NCBI RefSeq assembly: GCF_002161765.1
Contig: NZ_NFIN01000011.1
Span: 37,827 to 101,826 of the forward strand
DNA: 64,000 nt
From: Bacteroides sp. An322
GTDB taxonomy: Bacteria; Bacteroidota; Bacteroidia; Bacteroidales; Bacteroidaceae
Direction of reading: 5' to 3'
The notes beneath the pieces were generated by a model. The model was given only the letters and a program-made list of their open reading frames with translations, made no database searches and was not told the DNA's origin. The position numbers and the translations under genes are program-made. Every line of letters begins with the position of its first letter. Positions within the stretch are counted from its first letter, which is position 1. This document shows positions 18,219 through 28,052 of the stretch, piece after piece.

Positions 18219-18440
18219 ATGAAAATCTAATTCGCTCTACAAAAGTAAGCAAAGTTCTTTTGAATAGCAAATAACTTTTTTCAAAAATATTTTCGTTTGC
18301 AACTTGCTTATATCCAATAAAGGTTACTTCTGCGTAAGTATCTGACTTTCACGTACCTACTTGTGGATTTGAAAAACTCTTCCCAACTTTGCAGTGCAGA
18401 AAAGGTAAAACATGAGTATAATCACTAAAAGCAGGAAACC
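18219..18440. other. Divergent regulatory region, HxlR gene versus MBL-like gene
   Basis: Together with the palindrome this is more than 300 bases without a gene. It holds the HxlR promoter and, at 18384-18391, CAACTTTG as the best but imperfect -7 candidate for the MBL-like gene. An HxlR operator is likely here, but no clear dyad could be picked out by eye. Confidence 0.45.
18240..18271 (-). promoter_or_regulatory. Promoter of the HxlR regulator
   Basis: On the minus strand, TTTG (plus 18268-18271) and TACTTTTG (plus 18240-18247) are separated by 20 nt, matching the Bacteroidetes consensus. Transcription would start near 18233 and run through the F1 palindrome before the start codon. Confidence 0.65.
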
Positions 18441-19274
18441 ATGAGAAAAGTATTATTTATTTTGTTCAATCTCTTAACAATTACAGCTATGGCACAGACT
18501 AAAGGACGTTTCGAGGTACATGACCTCGGCAATTGCAAACTGCATGTGTATTACACCAACGATGCGTTGGGTGACGCAAGTTACATTATTGAGGGCAAGG
18601 ATGCGCTTGTAACGATGGAACAACCCTTGTTCAAGGAGAATGTAACGGAGTTTGACACTTATCTTTCGGCATTGGAGAAGCCCGTAGAGAAACGTATCAC
18701 GGATTATCACGTGGGCGGCACCGGAAACCATGATGTGGTAATGGCGGAAGGTATGCCCGAATTTACTAAAGGTGAAATATATGGAGGGATGATGAAAGGT
18801 TTTGCACAAGCATTCGGTGATGCTATGACCGAAATGCCTACGGGTGAAGTATCAGAAGTCGCTTTCGGAACAACGCAGACTTGGGCGGGCATGACGTTCG
18901 AGTTCCGTCATGGGGCAAGTTCGGATTTCCCTGCTGCAAGCATCCTGATAGACGGGAAGGCATATTATACGCACTGGACTCCGGCAAAGGCACATATCAG
19001 TCATTTGCAGGTATCGTCTCCGGCTGGCATAGATGCTGAAATCGCTGAAGCGGAAAACTCGTTGGCATCGGGTGCGGAACTCTTTATCGGCGGACATGGA
19101 GGTGCGGCAAAACGGGATGCGGTAGAGTTTAAAATCGCTTACTTGAAAAAGATGAAAGAACTGTTCAATGCAAACCCGACATCGCAAGCTTTTGTGGATG
19201 CCATGAAGAAAGCCTATCCCGGTTTGCCTGGAGAAGCCGGACTGGAAGACTTAGGCAAGGCTTTATATAAATAA
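18441..19274 (+). CDS. Secreted protein of the metallo-beta-lactamase fold (motif altered)
   Basis: A 277-residue protein with a signal peptide (MRKVLFILFNLLTITAMA). The layout resembles MBL-fold hydrolases (ALVTMEQPLFKENVTEFDTY, then DYHVGGTGNHD, later FRHGASSDFPAASILIDG and FIGGHGG). The usual HxHxDH zinc motif is not present in exact form and is replaced by HVGGTGNHD, so catalysis is uncertain. It starts after an AGGAAA sequence. It is divergent from an HxlR-type, possibly redox-sensing regulator, which suggests inducible expression. Confidence 0.65.
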   Translation: MRKVLFILFNLLTITAMAQTKGRFEVHDLGNCKLHVYYTNDALGDASYIIEGKDALVTMEQPLFKENVTEFDTYLSALEKPVEKRITDYHVGGTGNHDVVMAEGMPEFTKGEIYGGMMKGFAQAFGDAMTEMPTGEVSEVAFGTTQTWAGMTFEFRHGASSDFPAASILIDGKAYYTHWTPAKAHISHLQVSSPAGIDAEIAEAENSLASGAELFIGGHGGAAKRDAVEFKIAYLKKMKELFNANPTSQAFVDAMKKAYPGLPGEAGLEDLGKALYK

Positions 19275-19298
19275 TGTGATTATTCGCCGGAAATTCAT

Positions 19299-19306
19299 TA
19301 CCTTTG
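19299..19306 (+). promoter_or_regulatory. Putative -7 box for the U32 family gene
   Basis: TACCTTTG matches TAnnTTTG. Transcription would start near 19312. This makes the in-frame TTG at 19304 impossible as a start and favours the ATG at 19328 over 19316. Confidence 0.5.
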
Positions 19307-19327
19307 CAGCCTAAAATGAGCAAAAGA

Positions 19328-20590
19328 ATGAATGATTCGATAAAAGACTTCGAGATTATGGCACCAGTCGGCTCGCGCGAGTCGCTGGCTGCCGCTATCC
19401 ATGCCGGAGCGGATTCCATTTACTTCGGCATTGAGAGCCTAAACATGCGTGCTCGTTCGGCAAGCACGTTTACCATTGATGACTTGCGCGAGATAGCCCG
19501 CACGTGTGACGAAAACGGGGTGAAGAGTTACCTTACGGTGAATACTATTATCTATGATGAGGACATCGAACTGATGCGCCGGATTATTGATGCCGCGAAA
19601 GAAGCGGGCATCAGTGCGGTCATCGCTTCGGATGTGGCGGTAATGGCTTATTGCAACCAAGTGGGGCAGGAAGTTCATCTCTCTACCCAGTTGAATATCA
19701 GCAACGCGGAGGCGTTGAAGTTTTATGCCCGCTTCGCCGATGTGGTGGTGCTGGCTCGCGAACTGAATCTGAAACAGGTGCGTAAGATATACGATGCCAT
19801 TCAAGAGCAGCATATCATGGGGCCGATGGGGAAACCGGTGCGCATTGAAATGTTCTGCCACGGGGCATTGTGCATGGCGGTATCGGGCAAGTGCTACCTT
19901 AGCTTGAATGAACAGAACGCTTCTGCCAACCGGGGTGCTTGTATGCAGGTGTGCCGCAGGGCGTATATCGTGAAAGACAAGGAGAGCGACATTGAACTGG
20001 AGATAGACAACCAATACATCATGTCGCCCAAAGACCTGAAGACCATCCGCTTTATGGACGAGATGATAGAAGCGGGCGTACGGGTGTTCAAGATAGAAGG
20101 CCGTGCCCGCGGACCGGAATACGTGCGCACGGTGGTGGAGTGCTACAAGGAAGCCATCCAATCGTACTTGGAAGGCACGTTCACCGAAGAGAAGAAAGAC
20201 GCTTGGGACGAACGCCTGAAGACGGTGTTTAACCGCGGATTTTGGAACGGTTACTATTTGGGTCAACGCTTGGGCGAATGGAGTCGCAATTACGGTTCGG
20301 AAGCCACCGAGCGTAAGGTCTATGCCGGACGGGGCATCAAGTATTTCTCGAACATCGGTGTGGCGGAGTTCCTGATAGAGGCTTCCGAAATCAAGGTAGG
20401 CGACAAACTTCTGATAACCGGACCTACTACGGGCGCGATGTTCGTTACCCTCGAAGAAGCCCGTGTCGACCTGAAGCCGGTGGATGTAGTGCACAAAGGC
20501 GTGCACGTATCCTTCAAGGTTCCGGGCAGAATCCGTCCCAGCGACAAGCTCTACCGCATGGTTCCGACCGAAGAATTGAAGAAAAAATAA
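19328..20590 (+). CDS. U32 peptidase-family protein (YegQ/TrhP-like)
   Basis: About 420 residues, starting MNDSIKDFEIMAPVGSRESL. U32 members of this type are known in E. coli for prephenate-dependent hydroxylation of wobble uridine in tRNA (TrhP) rather than true proteolysis. Recognisable blocks are HAGADSIYFGIESLNMRARS, EVHLSTQLNISNAEAL, EMFCHGALCMAVSGKCYLS, ANRGACMQVCRRAY and FKIEGRARGPEYVRTVV. Three conserved cysteines in the CHGALCMAVSGKC stretch fit an iron-sulfur site proposed for the family. It is followed by a hairpin terminator at 20608. A Met at 19316 is an alternative start. Confidence 0.88.
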   Translation: MNDSIKDFEIMAPVGSRESLAAAIHAGADSIYFGIESLNMRARSASTFTIDDLREIARTCDENGVKSYLTVNTIIYDEDIELMRRIIDAAKEAGISAVIASDVAVMAYCNQVGQEVHLSTQLNISNAEALKFYARFADVVVLARELNLKQVRKIYDAIQEQHIMGPMGKPVRIEMFCHGALCMAVSGKCYLSLNEQNASANRGACMQVCRRAYIVKDKESDIELEIDNQYIMSPKDLKTIRFMDEMIEAGVRVFKIEGRARGPEYVRTVVECYKEAIQSYLEGTFTEEKKDAWDERLKTVFNRGFWNGYYLGQRLGEWSRNYGSEATERKVYAGRGIKYFSNIGVAEFLIEASEIKVGDKLLITGPTTGAMFVTLEEARVDLKPVDVVHKGVHVSFKVPGRIRPSDKLYRMVPTEELKKK

Positions 20591-20607
20591 TCGGATACAT
20601 AAATAAC

Positions 20608-20661
20608 GCTATGCACCGATGCGTGTTGAATAAAAAACGAAGTAGGGTGCATAGCCTTTTT
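20608..20661 (+). terminator. Terminator after the U32 gene
   Basis: GCTATGCACC (20608-20617) pairs with GGTGCATAGC (20646-20655), followed by a T run. Confidence 0.75.
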
Positions 20662-20662
20662 C

Positions 20663-20714
20663 ATACGGGTAAGATCGCAATCCTACTAGGGTAGGATTGC
20701 AGTCCTACCCGTAT
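20663..20714. repeat. Nested palindrome
   Basis: Outer arms ATACGGGTA / TACCCGTAT (20663-20671, 20706-20714) and inner arms GCAATCCTA / TAGGATTGC (20677-20685, 20692-20700). A further partial arm pair follows at 20742-20766 (CCAATCCT / AGGACTGG). No coding capacity. Confidence 0.75.
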
Positions 20715-20846
20715 AAAACTATAGTACTGACTGGGTGAAAACTCCAATCCTTTCTAGGTAGGACTGGCAAGATGGCTTATATCCTCTTTTTAGTGTGCTA
20801 ATAGTGTTTGGTATGCTTGCCTTTTTTAATGCGTTCTATAGGCATA

Positions 20847-21674
20847 TTATTCCAGTGTAACAGTCTGTACTTGTACTTCTTGATGCAGGAAGACATTGGC
20901 TGATTCACGGAATTTTTCTACAGATTCGGTGGTAAGGAATTGGCATGCTCCGCCTGTTTCACATCGCGTGCGTATTTCTGGATGCCTTGCTAAGTAATCT
21001 TTCAAGCTGGAGGCGACATATTGCCCTTGCTCTACCAATCGGATATGAGAGGGGGTGTAACGGCGGATTTTCTCTAGCAGGAGCGGATAGTGGGTGCATC
21101 CTAAAATGATAGTATCTATTTCAGGGTCTTGGCTGAGTAGTTGGTTTAGGTATTTTTGTACGAAATAATCGGCTCCGGGAGAATTGAATTCATTGTTTTC
21201 TATTAAGGGTACCCATAAAGGGCAAGGCACTCCCGTAAGTTGGATATCGGGGTATAGTTTATGGATTTCCAAGGGATATGATTGTGAGCGGACGGTGCCT
21301 TCGGTGGCTAATAAGCCTACATGGCGGGTATAGGTTAATTCTCCGATGCATTCTACTGTAGGACGGATAACTCCTAAAACTCTTCGAGAAGGGTCAAGAT
21401 GAGGCAAATCGTGTTGCTGGATGCTGCGCAAGGCTTTTGCCGAAGCGGTGTTGCAGGCAAGGATAACCAAAGGACAACCCAAATCAAACAATTTGCGTAC
21501 TGCTTGGAGGGTAAATTCGTAGACTACTTCGAACGAACGTGTACCATAGGGCGTACGGGCGTTATCACCTAAATAAAGATAATTATATTGGGGAAGCAAT
21601 TCGCGTATTTTGCTGAGGATAGTCAATCCTCCATAGCCGGAATCGAATATGCCGATAGGTCCTGTGGTTGTCAT
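20847..21674 (-). CDS. murI: Glutamate racemase
   Basis: A 275-residue cofactor-independent racemase that makes D-glutamate for peptidoglycan. Both catalytic cysteines are visible in their usual contexts, VILACNTASAKAL and ILGCTHYPLL, and the N-terminal GIFDSGYGGLTIL matches. It follows the bamA-ompH cluster on the same strand but is separated from it by an F2 palindrome, which may limit read-through. Confidence 0.95.
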   Translation of the reverse strand: MTTTGPIGIFDSGYGGLTILSKIRELLPQYNYLYLGDNARTPYGTRSFEVVYEFTLQAVRKLFDLGCPLVILACNTASAKALRSIQQHDLPHLDPSRRVLGVIRPTVECIGELTYTRHVGLLATEGTVRSQSYPLEIHKLYPDIQLTGVPCPLWVPLIENNEFNSPGADYFVQKYLNQLLSQDPEIDTIILGCTHYPLLLEKIRRYTPSHIRLVEQGQYVASSLKDYLARHPEIRTRCETGGACQFLTTESVEKFRESANVFLHQEVQVQTVTLE

Positions 21675-21698
21675 AAGCGTATGATATTAAAAAAGTAA

Positions 21699-21777
21699 TG
21701 TCATTCTGAACGGCGTGAAGAATCTCGTATGTGTAAACGGATGTTTTCGAGATCCTTCACTTCGTTCAGGATGACAT
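21699..21777. repeat. Intergenic palindrome, family F2, copy 2
   Basis: TGTCATTCTGAACGGCGTGA at one end and TTCGTTCAGGATGACA at the other, with inner GAATCTCG / CGAGATCC arms. It lies 28 nt past the ompH stop and ahead of murI. Confidence 0.85.
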
Positions 21778-21805
21778 GAAATATGCTTTATGAAGTATGT
21801 TTGCA

Positions 21806-22354
21806 TTAGTTTGCCGGAGCAGCAGCTGCAGGTGCAGCAGGTACGGCGGTCAGGCTAATGCCTAATTTAGTCTTAATGTCGTTAGTTACGTCTTTCGATG
21901 CGTTTTCATCAATATAAGGGATATCTGTACGGTTCAGGTCAAATACGTATGTATATCCTCCGGCTGCGCCAATAGCTTTTACCGCATCTTCCAATTTTTT
22001 GTAAATAGGCTCCATCATTTCCCGGTACGACTTATCCAATTGTTGTTGTGCTTCTTGTTGGAACTGGTTACCTTTTTCCATCATTTCCTGCAACTCTTTC
22101 TGGCGTCGTTCTTGGATATTTTGCGGGAGATTCTGTTGCTCTTGTTGGTATTCAGCGTATTTCTTGTTGAATTCCTCAGCCGAGCGTTTGATTTCATCCT
22201 CATATTGTTTTGACAATGCTTGGATGTCGGTTTGAGCCTTTGCATACTCCGGCATTACCGGGATGATGTCCATTGATCTGAAATGCGCGAATTTTTGCGC
22301 GAACAAGCTCATCGGAGCGACGAGCAAGAGTAATAAAGCAATTTTTTTCAGCAT
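21806..22354 (-). CDS. OmpH/Skp-family periplasmic chaperone, second copy
   Basis: A 182-residue protein with a signal peptide (MLKKIALLLLLVAPMSLFAQ) and a long charged, Gln-rich coiled coil (about residues 40-125) typical of Skp/OmpH, which holds unfolded outer-membrane proteins for the BAM complex. The tail is Ala/Pro-rich. It is the downstream member of a tandem pair behind bamA. Confidence 0.9.
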   Translation of the reverse strand: MLKKIALLLLLVAPMSLFAQKFAHFRSMDIIPVMPEYAKAQTDIQALSKQYEDEIKRSAEEFNKKYAEYQQEQQNLPQNIQERRQKELQEMMEKGNQFQQEAQQQLDKSYREMMEPIYKKLEDAVKAIGAAGGYTYVFDLNRTDIPYIDENASKDVTNDIKTKLGISLTAVPAAPAAAAPAN

Positions 22355-22434
22355 AATCTTTAATTTCTATTTGTTTGTTATTAGTTTTCTATTGTTTTTT
22401 CTATTGTCATGCGAACGGATGCAAATGTATAAAA

Positions 22435-22959
22435 TTAATTTGAATATCCTAAGCGTGTGAGTACTTCATTGCTGATATCAATGCGTGGGGAAGCAAAAAT
22501 CATACTTTGTGCCGAGGCACGGTCAATAACCGCATCGTAATTTTGGGCAATTGCGATTTCCTTTACCGCATTGTATATTTGGTCTTGAATGGGAGCAATG
22601 AGTTCTTGTTGCTTTTTCATCATTTCGCCTTGCGGTCCGAAGTATTTTTGCCGAAGTTCGGCTGCTTCTTTCTCTTTTGCCACTACGGCTTCTTCTTTTG
22701 CCGTGCGTTGGGCATCAGAGAGGGTAGCGGCTTCTTTCTGGTAAGCTTCATATAAGGCTTTCGCTTCGTTGCTTTTGGCTTCTATTTCGCTTTGCCATTG
22801 TTTGGATAGCGATGCCATTTGTTGGTTTGCCTGTTCATAGGCAGGGATATGTTTCAAGATAAATTCCATGTCTATCAAGGCAAACTTTTGTGCTTGTGCT
22901 GTAAAGATGCACATCACAAGCAGGGCTGCTGAGAAAATCAATCTTTTCATATCTTTCAT
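22435..22959 (-). CDS. OmpH/Skp-family periplasmic chaperone, first copy
   Basis: A 174-residue protein with a signal peptide (KRLIFSAALLVMCIFTAQAQ) and a coiled-coil tentacle region (residues about 45-130, rich in Glu, Lys and Ala). IYNAVKEIAIAQNYDAVIDR is the C-terminal body segment of the family. It starts 24 nt after bamA, and the pair supplies chaperones for outer-membrane protein delivery. The Met at 22950 is an alternative start. Confidence 0.9.
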   Translation of the reverse strand: MKDMKRLIFSAALLVMCIFTAQAQKFALIDMEFILKHIPAYEQANQQMASLSKQWQSEIEAKSNEAKALYEAYQKEAATLSDAQRTAKEEAVVAKEKEAAELRQKYFGPQGEMMKKQQELIAPIQDQIYNAVKEIAIAQNYDAVIDRASAQSMIFASPRIDISNEVLTRLGYSN

Positions 22960-22983
22960 ATCTGTTGGTCCTTTGTTCGTTTA

Positions 22984-25695
22984 TTAAAATTCTTGTCCGA
23001 TGATAAAGTGGAATTGGCTTCCGCTGTATTGCATAGAGCCGTTTATCTTATCAAATCCGTATGCCCAGTCGATACCCATCATACCAATCATCGGCAGGAA
23101 GATACGTACACCGACTCCGGCAGAGCGTTTCAATTGGAAAGGATTGAATTTCGATACTTCGGTCCAAGCATTACCTGCTTCTACGAATCCCAATGCATAA
23201 ATGCTGGTAGAGTTTTCCAACATCAACGGATAGCGGAGTTCGGCTCCCAAGCGGATATAGGCATATCCTTCGCTTCCGTATGGGGTCAATGCTCCGTTTT
23301 CGTATCCGCGCAAAGCGATGGTTTCGGATGCATAGTTGTAGCTGTATCCGGTCATACCGTCACCTCCTACATAGAAGGTTTCGAACGGAGAGCGTTTGTA
23401 TTTATTGAAATGTCCTAAAATACCGAACTCGGCACGGGTCATGATAACCGGACATTTCTGGATATCCATCAATGCGGTATAAGTTTTTGATTTGAATTTC
23501 CATTTATGGTATTCAATCCATTTGAACATACTTGCCGCTTCATCGTAATTGTCTTTTCCGTAAGTAGAATAATCTCTCTTGCTGAAGAGCGAATAGGGCG
23601 GAGTAATCTGCAACGATGCGGTAAATTCTGAACCGTAACGCGGGAATATCGGGTTATCAGTAGAGTTACGCGACAAAGTCAAGTTCAAACTCAAGCTATT
23701 GCAATTACCTGTGTTCATGTATTCTCCGTTGTTCAACATGATATACAGGTAGCTCCAGTCTTTCAGCATAAACCGTTGGTATGACAATTCAGCCATGAAA
23801 GTAAAGTAGTCATCGGGCCAGCGGAGACGTTTACCCCATCCTAACGATACACCAAACATTTTAATGGATTTGTCGGGGTCGTAATAAGATTCGTAATTGT
23901 CATAATAACCGTAGTTCCCATAACCGTAACCATAATAATACGAGTTATAGAAATTGTTCATATATGCCGAATTATAGTACTGGCTACTGATATCGGTCTG
24001 TACCGAATAGAAAGCCGATACTGAAAGCGAGTTCGGGCGTTTGCCTCCGAACCACGGGTCAAGGAACGAGATGCTATATGCTTGATAATAGCGTCCGTTG
24101 GTTTGTCCGCTGATGGTCAAAGTCTGTCCGTCTCCTTGAGGCATGAAACCACGGAAATTATCGTTCTTACGGAACAGGTTGGCGAATGAGAAGTTGGTAA
24201 ACTTCAAACTTAACTTACCGATGATACCGGTCTGTCCCCAACCGGCAGAGAACTCTACCTGGTCGTTTGCCTTCGATTCCAATCCCCAGTTGATATCTAC
24301 CGTACCGTCTTCATAATTCGGAACGACATTCGGATTAATGGTTTCCGGATTGAAGTGACCCATTTGGGCTATTTCACGGTACGAACGTTCCAAGGCTTCT
24401 TTACTGAACAAGTCTCCCGGGCGGGTACGGAGCTCGCGTCGGATTACGTTTTCATACAGGCGGTCATTACCGTTGATACGTACATGGCTGATGCTGGCTT
24501 GCGGACCTTCCATGACACGCATTTCCAAATCAATAGAGTCGCCGTCAATATTGACTTCTACCGGGTCAATGTTCGAGAACACGTATCCACGGTTGTAGTA
24601 ATTATTTTTGATAGCATCTTCATCGGTTTCAAGACGTTCGTTCAGCAATTTTTGGTTATATACGTCCCCATGCTTCATTTGCAATTGTTCGCTCAATAAG
24701 TCAGAGGGGTAGACGGTGTTACCTACCCACGTAACGTTACGCAAGTAGTATTTGTTTCCTTCGTAGATTTTCATGTAGATATCAACCGTCTTTTCATCGT
24801 AATTGGATACGCTATCCATTTCAATAAGGGCATCGCGGAAACCCAATTCATTGTATTTTTCGATAATCTTCTGCTTGTCTTCTTCGTAACGTTCATCGAT
24901 GAATTTCTTGGAACGGAAAAGGTTGATGAGCTTGCCTTTTTCGTTAGTTTTCTTCATGGTGCGTTTCAATTTCTTGTCACTAAGCACCGTATTGCCCTCG
25001 ATAGTGATTTTGTGTACTTTGATTTTTTCTTTCTTGTCGATGTTTACATCTACGTACACTTGTTCCTTGTCTTTGGGGTCTTCGCGCTCGATAATATTGA
25101 TTTCGGCATTCTTGAAACCTTTTTCATCAAAGTATTTCTTGATGATGATTTTGGCGCGGTCTACCATGTTCGGGGTAATCTGCATACCCTTTACCATGTT
25201 GCCCAGTTTTTCTTGCAGGTCTTCACGTTCACTTTTCTTGATGCCATTGAAATGAATATCGGCAATACGCGGACGCTGGCTTAGTTCGATGCGAAGCCAG
25301 ATTTTATTCCCTTCTATCTTGTCTGCCGAGATTCTTACATCCGAGAACAATCCATGACGCCAATACCGTTTGACCGCATCGGTTATGTCATCTCCCGGTA
25401 CGGTAATCGTTTGTCCTACGGCAAGTCCTGAAATGCCGATTAATACATAATCTTCGTAGTTTTTCACTCCTTCTACTTTGATGTCGGCGATTTCATACTT
25501 CTTTGGGGTACTATTATACAGGATAATAGGCTTTTCTTCTTCGGCGGTTTGTCCGTTTTGCATAGAGGTGTTCAAATCCGTCGTTTGATTGTCCATATTT
25601 ACCGTATTGTTTTCTTGTGCATGGCTAATTGCCGGAAAACAAAAATACGTCAAGACCCCTAGAATGAGAAAAAAACAGTATCGCATCTTTTTCAT
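22984..25695 (-). CDS. bamA: Outer membrane protein assembly factor BamA
   Basis: A 903-residue central BAM subunit that folds beta-barrel proteins into the outer membrane. It has a signal peptide, POTRA repeats over roughly residues 65-480 (for example [20 protein letters not shown] and [17 protein letters not shown]) and a C-terminal barrel ending in FHFIIGQEF. It is longer than the E. coli protein (about 810) partly because of extracellular insertions, one of them strikingly Tyr/Asn/Gly-rich (nt 23890-23980). Its start overlaps the uppS stop by 4 nt. Confidence 0.95.
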   Translation of the reverse strand: MKKMRYCFFLILGVLTYFCFPAISHAQENNTVNMDNQTTDLNTSMQNGQTAEEEKPIILYNSTPKKYEIADIKVEGVKNYEDYVLIGISGLAVGQTITVPGDDITDAVKRYWRHGLFSDVRISADKIEGNKIWLRIELSQRPRIADIHFNGIKKSEREDLQEKLGNMVKGMQITPNMVDRAKIIIKKYFDEKGFKNAEINIIEREDPKDKEQVYVDVNIDKKEKIKVHKITIEGNTVLSDKKLKRTMKKTNEKGKLINLFRSKKFIDERYEEDKQKIIEKYNELGFRDALIEMDSVSNYDEKTVDIYMKIYEGNKYYLRNVTWVGNTVYPSDLLSEQLQMKHGDVYNQKLLNERLETDEDAIKNNYYNRGYVFSNIDPVEVNIDGDSIDLEMRVMEGPQASISHVRINGNDRLYENVIRRELRTRPGDLFSKEALERSYREIAQMGHFNPETINPNVVPNYEDGTVDINWGLESKANDQVEFSAGWGQTGIIGKLSLKFTNFSFANLFRKNDNFRGFMPQGDGQTLTISGQTNGRYYQAYSISFLDPWFGGKRPNSLSVSAFYSVQTDISSQYYNSAYMNNFYNSYYYGYGYGNYGYYDNYESYYDPDKSIKMFGVSLGWGKRLRWPDDYFTFMAELSYQRFMLKDWSYLYIMLNNGEYMNTGNCNSLSLNLTLSRNSTDNPIFPRYGSEFTASLQITPPYSLFSKRDYSTYGKDNYDEAASMFKWIEYHKWKFKSKTYTALMDIQKCPVIMTRAEFGILGHFNKYKRSPFETFYVGGDGMTGYSYNYASETIALRGYENGALTPYGSEGYAYIRLGAELRYPLMLENSTSIYALGFVEAGNAWTEVSKFNPFQLKRSAGVGVRIFLPMIGMMGIDWAYGFDKINGSMQYSGSQFHFIIGQEF

Positions 25696-26432
25696 TGTTT
25701 CAATAGTTGTTCACTTGTTTTGCCAAATCGGCGTTCTCTTTGTTGATAATCGTAAATTGCCTTACAAAATTCTTCTTCTTTAAAGTCTGGCCAAAAGGTG
25801 TCGCAAAAGTAAAGCTCTGAATAAGCGCATTGCCACAACAGGTAATTGCTAAGCCGAAGCTCGCCCCCTGTACGTATCAATAGGTCAGGGTCGGGCATGA
25901 AGCGGGTCTCCAAGTACTTGTCAATGGTTTGGTCGGTTATGTCATTTATTGCCAACTTATGGCTTTCAACTTGTTTGGCTATTTGTTTTACGGCATTGGT
26001 GATTTCCCATTTCGAGGAATAGCTGAGAGCCAGCACTAACGTCATGCCCGTATTGTTTGAGGTATGTGCAATGCATTGTTCCAGACGTTCTGCAACATGG
26101 ACGGGGAGCTTTGCCATTTCTCCGATGATACGGAAGCGGATGTTGTTTTTCATCAGCGTTTCTTCTTCAATGGAATCCATGAGCAGGTGCATCAATGCAG
26201 ATACTTCTTCTGCCGGACGTTTCCAGTTTTCGGTTGAAAACGTATAGAGTGTCAGGTATTTTACCCCTAGCCTTGCCGCTTCTTCGGCTATCACGTGCAC
26301 CGTTTCTGCACCCGCCTGATGCCCGAATGAACGAGCTTCACCGCGTTGCTTTGCCCATCTGCCGTTACCGTCCATGATAATGGCGATGTGTGCCGGTATC
26401 CGTGATTTGTCTATCAGTTCTTTGTATCGCAT
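25692..26432 (-). CDS. uppS: Undecaprenyl pyrophosphate synthase
   Basis: A 246-residue cis-prenyltransferase that makes the lipid carrier for peptidoglycan and surface glycans. The signature [17 protein letters not shown] is at residues about 15-31, with [14 protein letters not shown] and [19 protein letters not shown] later. It is coupled to bamA through a 4-nt overlap, a gene order typical of Bacteroidales, which links lipid-carrier supply with outer-membrane assembly. Confidence 0.96.
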   Translation of the reverse strand: MRYKELIDKSRIPAHIAIIMDGNGRWAKQRGEARSFGHQAGAETVHVIAEEAARLGVKYLTLYTFSTENWKRPAEEVSALMHLLMDSIEEETLMKNNIRFRIIGEMAKLPVHVAERLEQCIAHTSNNTGMTLVLALSYSSKWEITNAVKQIAKQVESHKLAINDITDQTIDKYLETRFMPDPDLLIRTGGELRLSNYLLWQCAYSELYFCDTFWPDFKEEEFCKAIYDYQQRERRFGKTSEQLLKQ

Positions 26433-26447
26433 GTCTGTGCTCTTTTT

Positions 26448-27917
26448 TTACCATTTGGGCAGAAAACCGAACCGGTTGATTCTTCCTCTGCTCATATATC
26501 CGTTGTGCCAGATAATCCAAATAAAGTTATTTTCGTCTACGATGCACGAATAGCTTCCTTCGCCTAAAGCTTCTCCTTCTTCATATTTTTCTCTGAATGA
26601 AGGTTCGGGGAATTTCATGTATCGGGTATCGGGTTGCCAGGTCAGTCCGTTATCGGTAGATGCGAAGAACGTGCTGAACTCATGTCGGTATTCTTTATGC
26701 TCTAGACTATTTACAAACCCTCCGAATGCATACAGCTTTTTATCGTAATAAATCATAGTGCCGTCGGCAATATTCGGGCAACGGCATGTATCGGTTTGTA
26801 TATAGTCATAGGGCACCCATGTATTTTCATTTGTCAAGCGGTTTGCCGCAAAGCCGAATTCATTGCCTGTAGCATCGGTATGACGACCAAACAAGACGGT
26901 GCGTACAATGTCGGAATTGTATGAAAGCGGCAGGGATGCGTAATAGAAACGTTGGTTCATAGAGGGGAAATGCTCGTTTCTCCCTTCTTCGTTCCATGTA
27001 GTTCCATTGAAAGTTACGAATGTACCGTCTTCGGTGCAGGCATATAAATAAGTAAGTCCGCTTGCCGTAGTGGCATTAGCCAAGAGTTGTTTCAGTTGAT
27101 AACCGGCTGGAGAGAAGGCTGAAGGCTGTATCGTGGTATCAATCAGCTCATACAATGCACCATCGGACAGGAAGTAAATCGTTCCGTTCCATACAATTGG
27201 TGAATAAGAATCGGTACCGGCTGGGACATTTTCGATAGGAGTCCACCCGTCTGCTTTCCCGTTGCTGGAAACGGTGGTGTATTCTATGGCGGGCACTCCT
27301 CCGTGCTCACCGAATACATAAATTCGTCCGTTTGCATAAACCGCCTTTTGACGGATTAAGGTTTGAGCCGTAAAGGGGATTTGTGATTCGTCCTCACTCC
27401 AGTTCAAAGAGTCAGGGTCTTGGGTGTGTACATTGATTTTCACACGGTATGCTTTCCCTAGCTGTCCTGTATATGACATGACTTTGAAGGAAAGCCCTTC
27501 TGCAGGGGCAACCGAAAAGTCAATGCTGTCTGTACTGCTCCAAAGGGTATCTGTCGCTTCTTCCCCTGCTTCCTTGATTTTGCCATATAATATATAAGGA
27601 GTATCGGCACTGATGTTAACAAGCACCCTTGATATATCTACGCCCACCGGAAGCGAATCTTTGTTTTCGATAGTCCGGCTCAACTGGTCGATAGTGAAAG
27701 GATATTCATTGAATGATAACGTGTCCATATAGAGCGAATCGCTCCCGTCCTGGGCTTTCCCTACGAATTGTTTCCACAAGGTTCCTAATGAAAAGGAAAC
27801 GATGCTTGATTCGTTGGTGTATATAACTTCTACTGTATCGTCTTTCAAGCAAGAAGTCATTGAGAGAGTGGTTATCATTAAACCAATTACTACTATGGAT
27901 AAGAATTTTAATTTCAT
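26448..27917 (-). CDS. DUF6242-like lipoprotein with a kelch/beta-propeller-type C-terminal part
   Basis: A 489-residue lipoprotein (lipobox STMTSC-like region, with Cys near residue 23 within LSMTSCLKDD). The N-terminal part has a repeat-like beta domain, and residues from about 175 on read like a beta-propeller with blades such as KAVYANGRIYVFGEHGG, SPIVWNGTIYFLSDGALYEL and MIYYDKKLYAFGGF. The function is unknown, and it may be a surface adhesin or binding protein. It starts about 15 nt upstream of uppS on the same strand, so it may lead the uppS-bamA operon. Confidence 0.75.
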   Translation of the reverse strand: MKLKFLSIVVIGLMITTLSMTSCLKDDTVEVIYTNESSIVSFSLGTLWKQFVGKAQDGSDSLYMDTLSFNEYPFTIDQLSRTIENKDSLPVGVDISRVLVNISADTPYILYGKIKEAGEEATDTLWSSTDSIDFSVAPAEGLSFKVMSYTGQLGKAYRVKINVHTQDPDSLNWSEDESQIPFTAQTLIRQKAVYANGRIYVFGEHGGVPAIEYTTVSSNGKADGWTPIENVPAGTDSYSPIVWNGTIYFLSDGALYELIDTTIQPSAFSPAGYQLKQLLANATTASGLTYLYACTEDGTFVTFNGTTWNEEGRNEHFPSMNQRFYYASLPLSYNSDIVRTVLFGRHTDATGNEFGFAANRLTNENTWVPYDYIQTDTCRCPNIADGTMIYYDKKLYAFGGFVNSLEHKEYRHEFSTFFASTDNGLTWQPDTRYMKFPEPSFREKYEEGEALGEGSYSCIVDENNFIWIIWHNGYMSRGRINRFGFLPKW

Positions 27918-27947
27918 TATTCAGTCTATTCTTTGCATTACAAGTTG

Positions 27948-27955
27948 CAAAAGTA
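27948..27955 (-). promoter_or_regulatory. Putative -7 box for the DUF6242-like gene and uppS-bamA cluster
   Basis: CAAAAGTA on the plus strand reads TACTTTTG on the minus strand, 31 nt upstream of the start. No good -33 element is seen. Confidence 0.5.
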
Positions 27956-28052
27956 GAAGTTTTTTTTGCCACTTGGAAGTTTTATGTCAAGTTTTATATA
28001 AAATTATGGATAAACTTTACTTTTTTATCGGTGAGTCAGGCATTTTGCTCTA

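Noticed and set aside
19439..20506. Open frame of about 355 codons antisense to the U32 gene
   Set aside because: The U32 frame has clear family motifs. The antisense frame has none.
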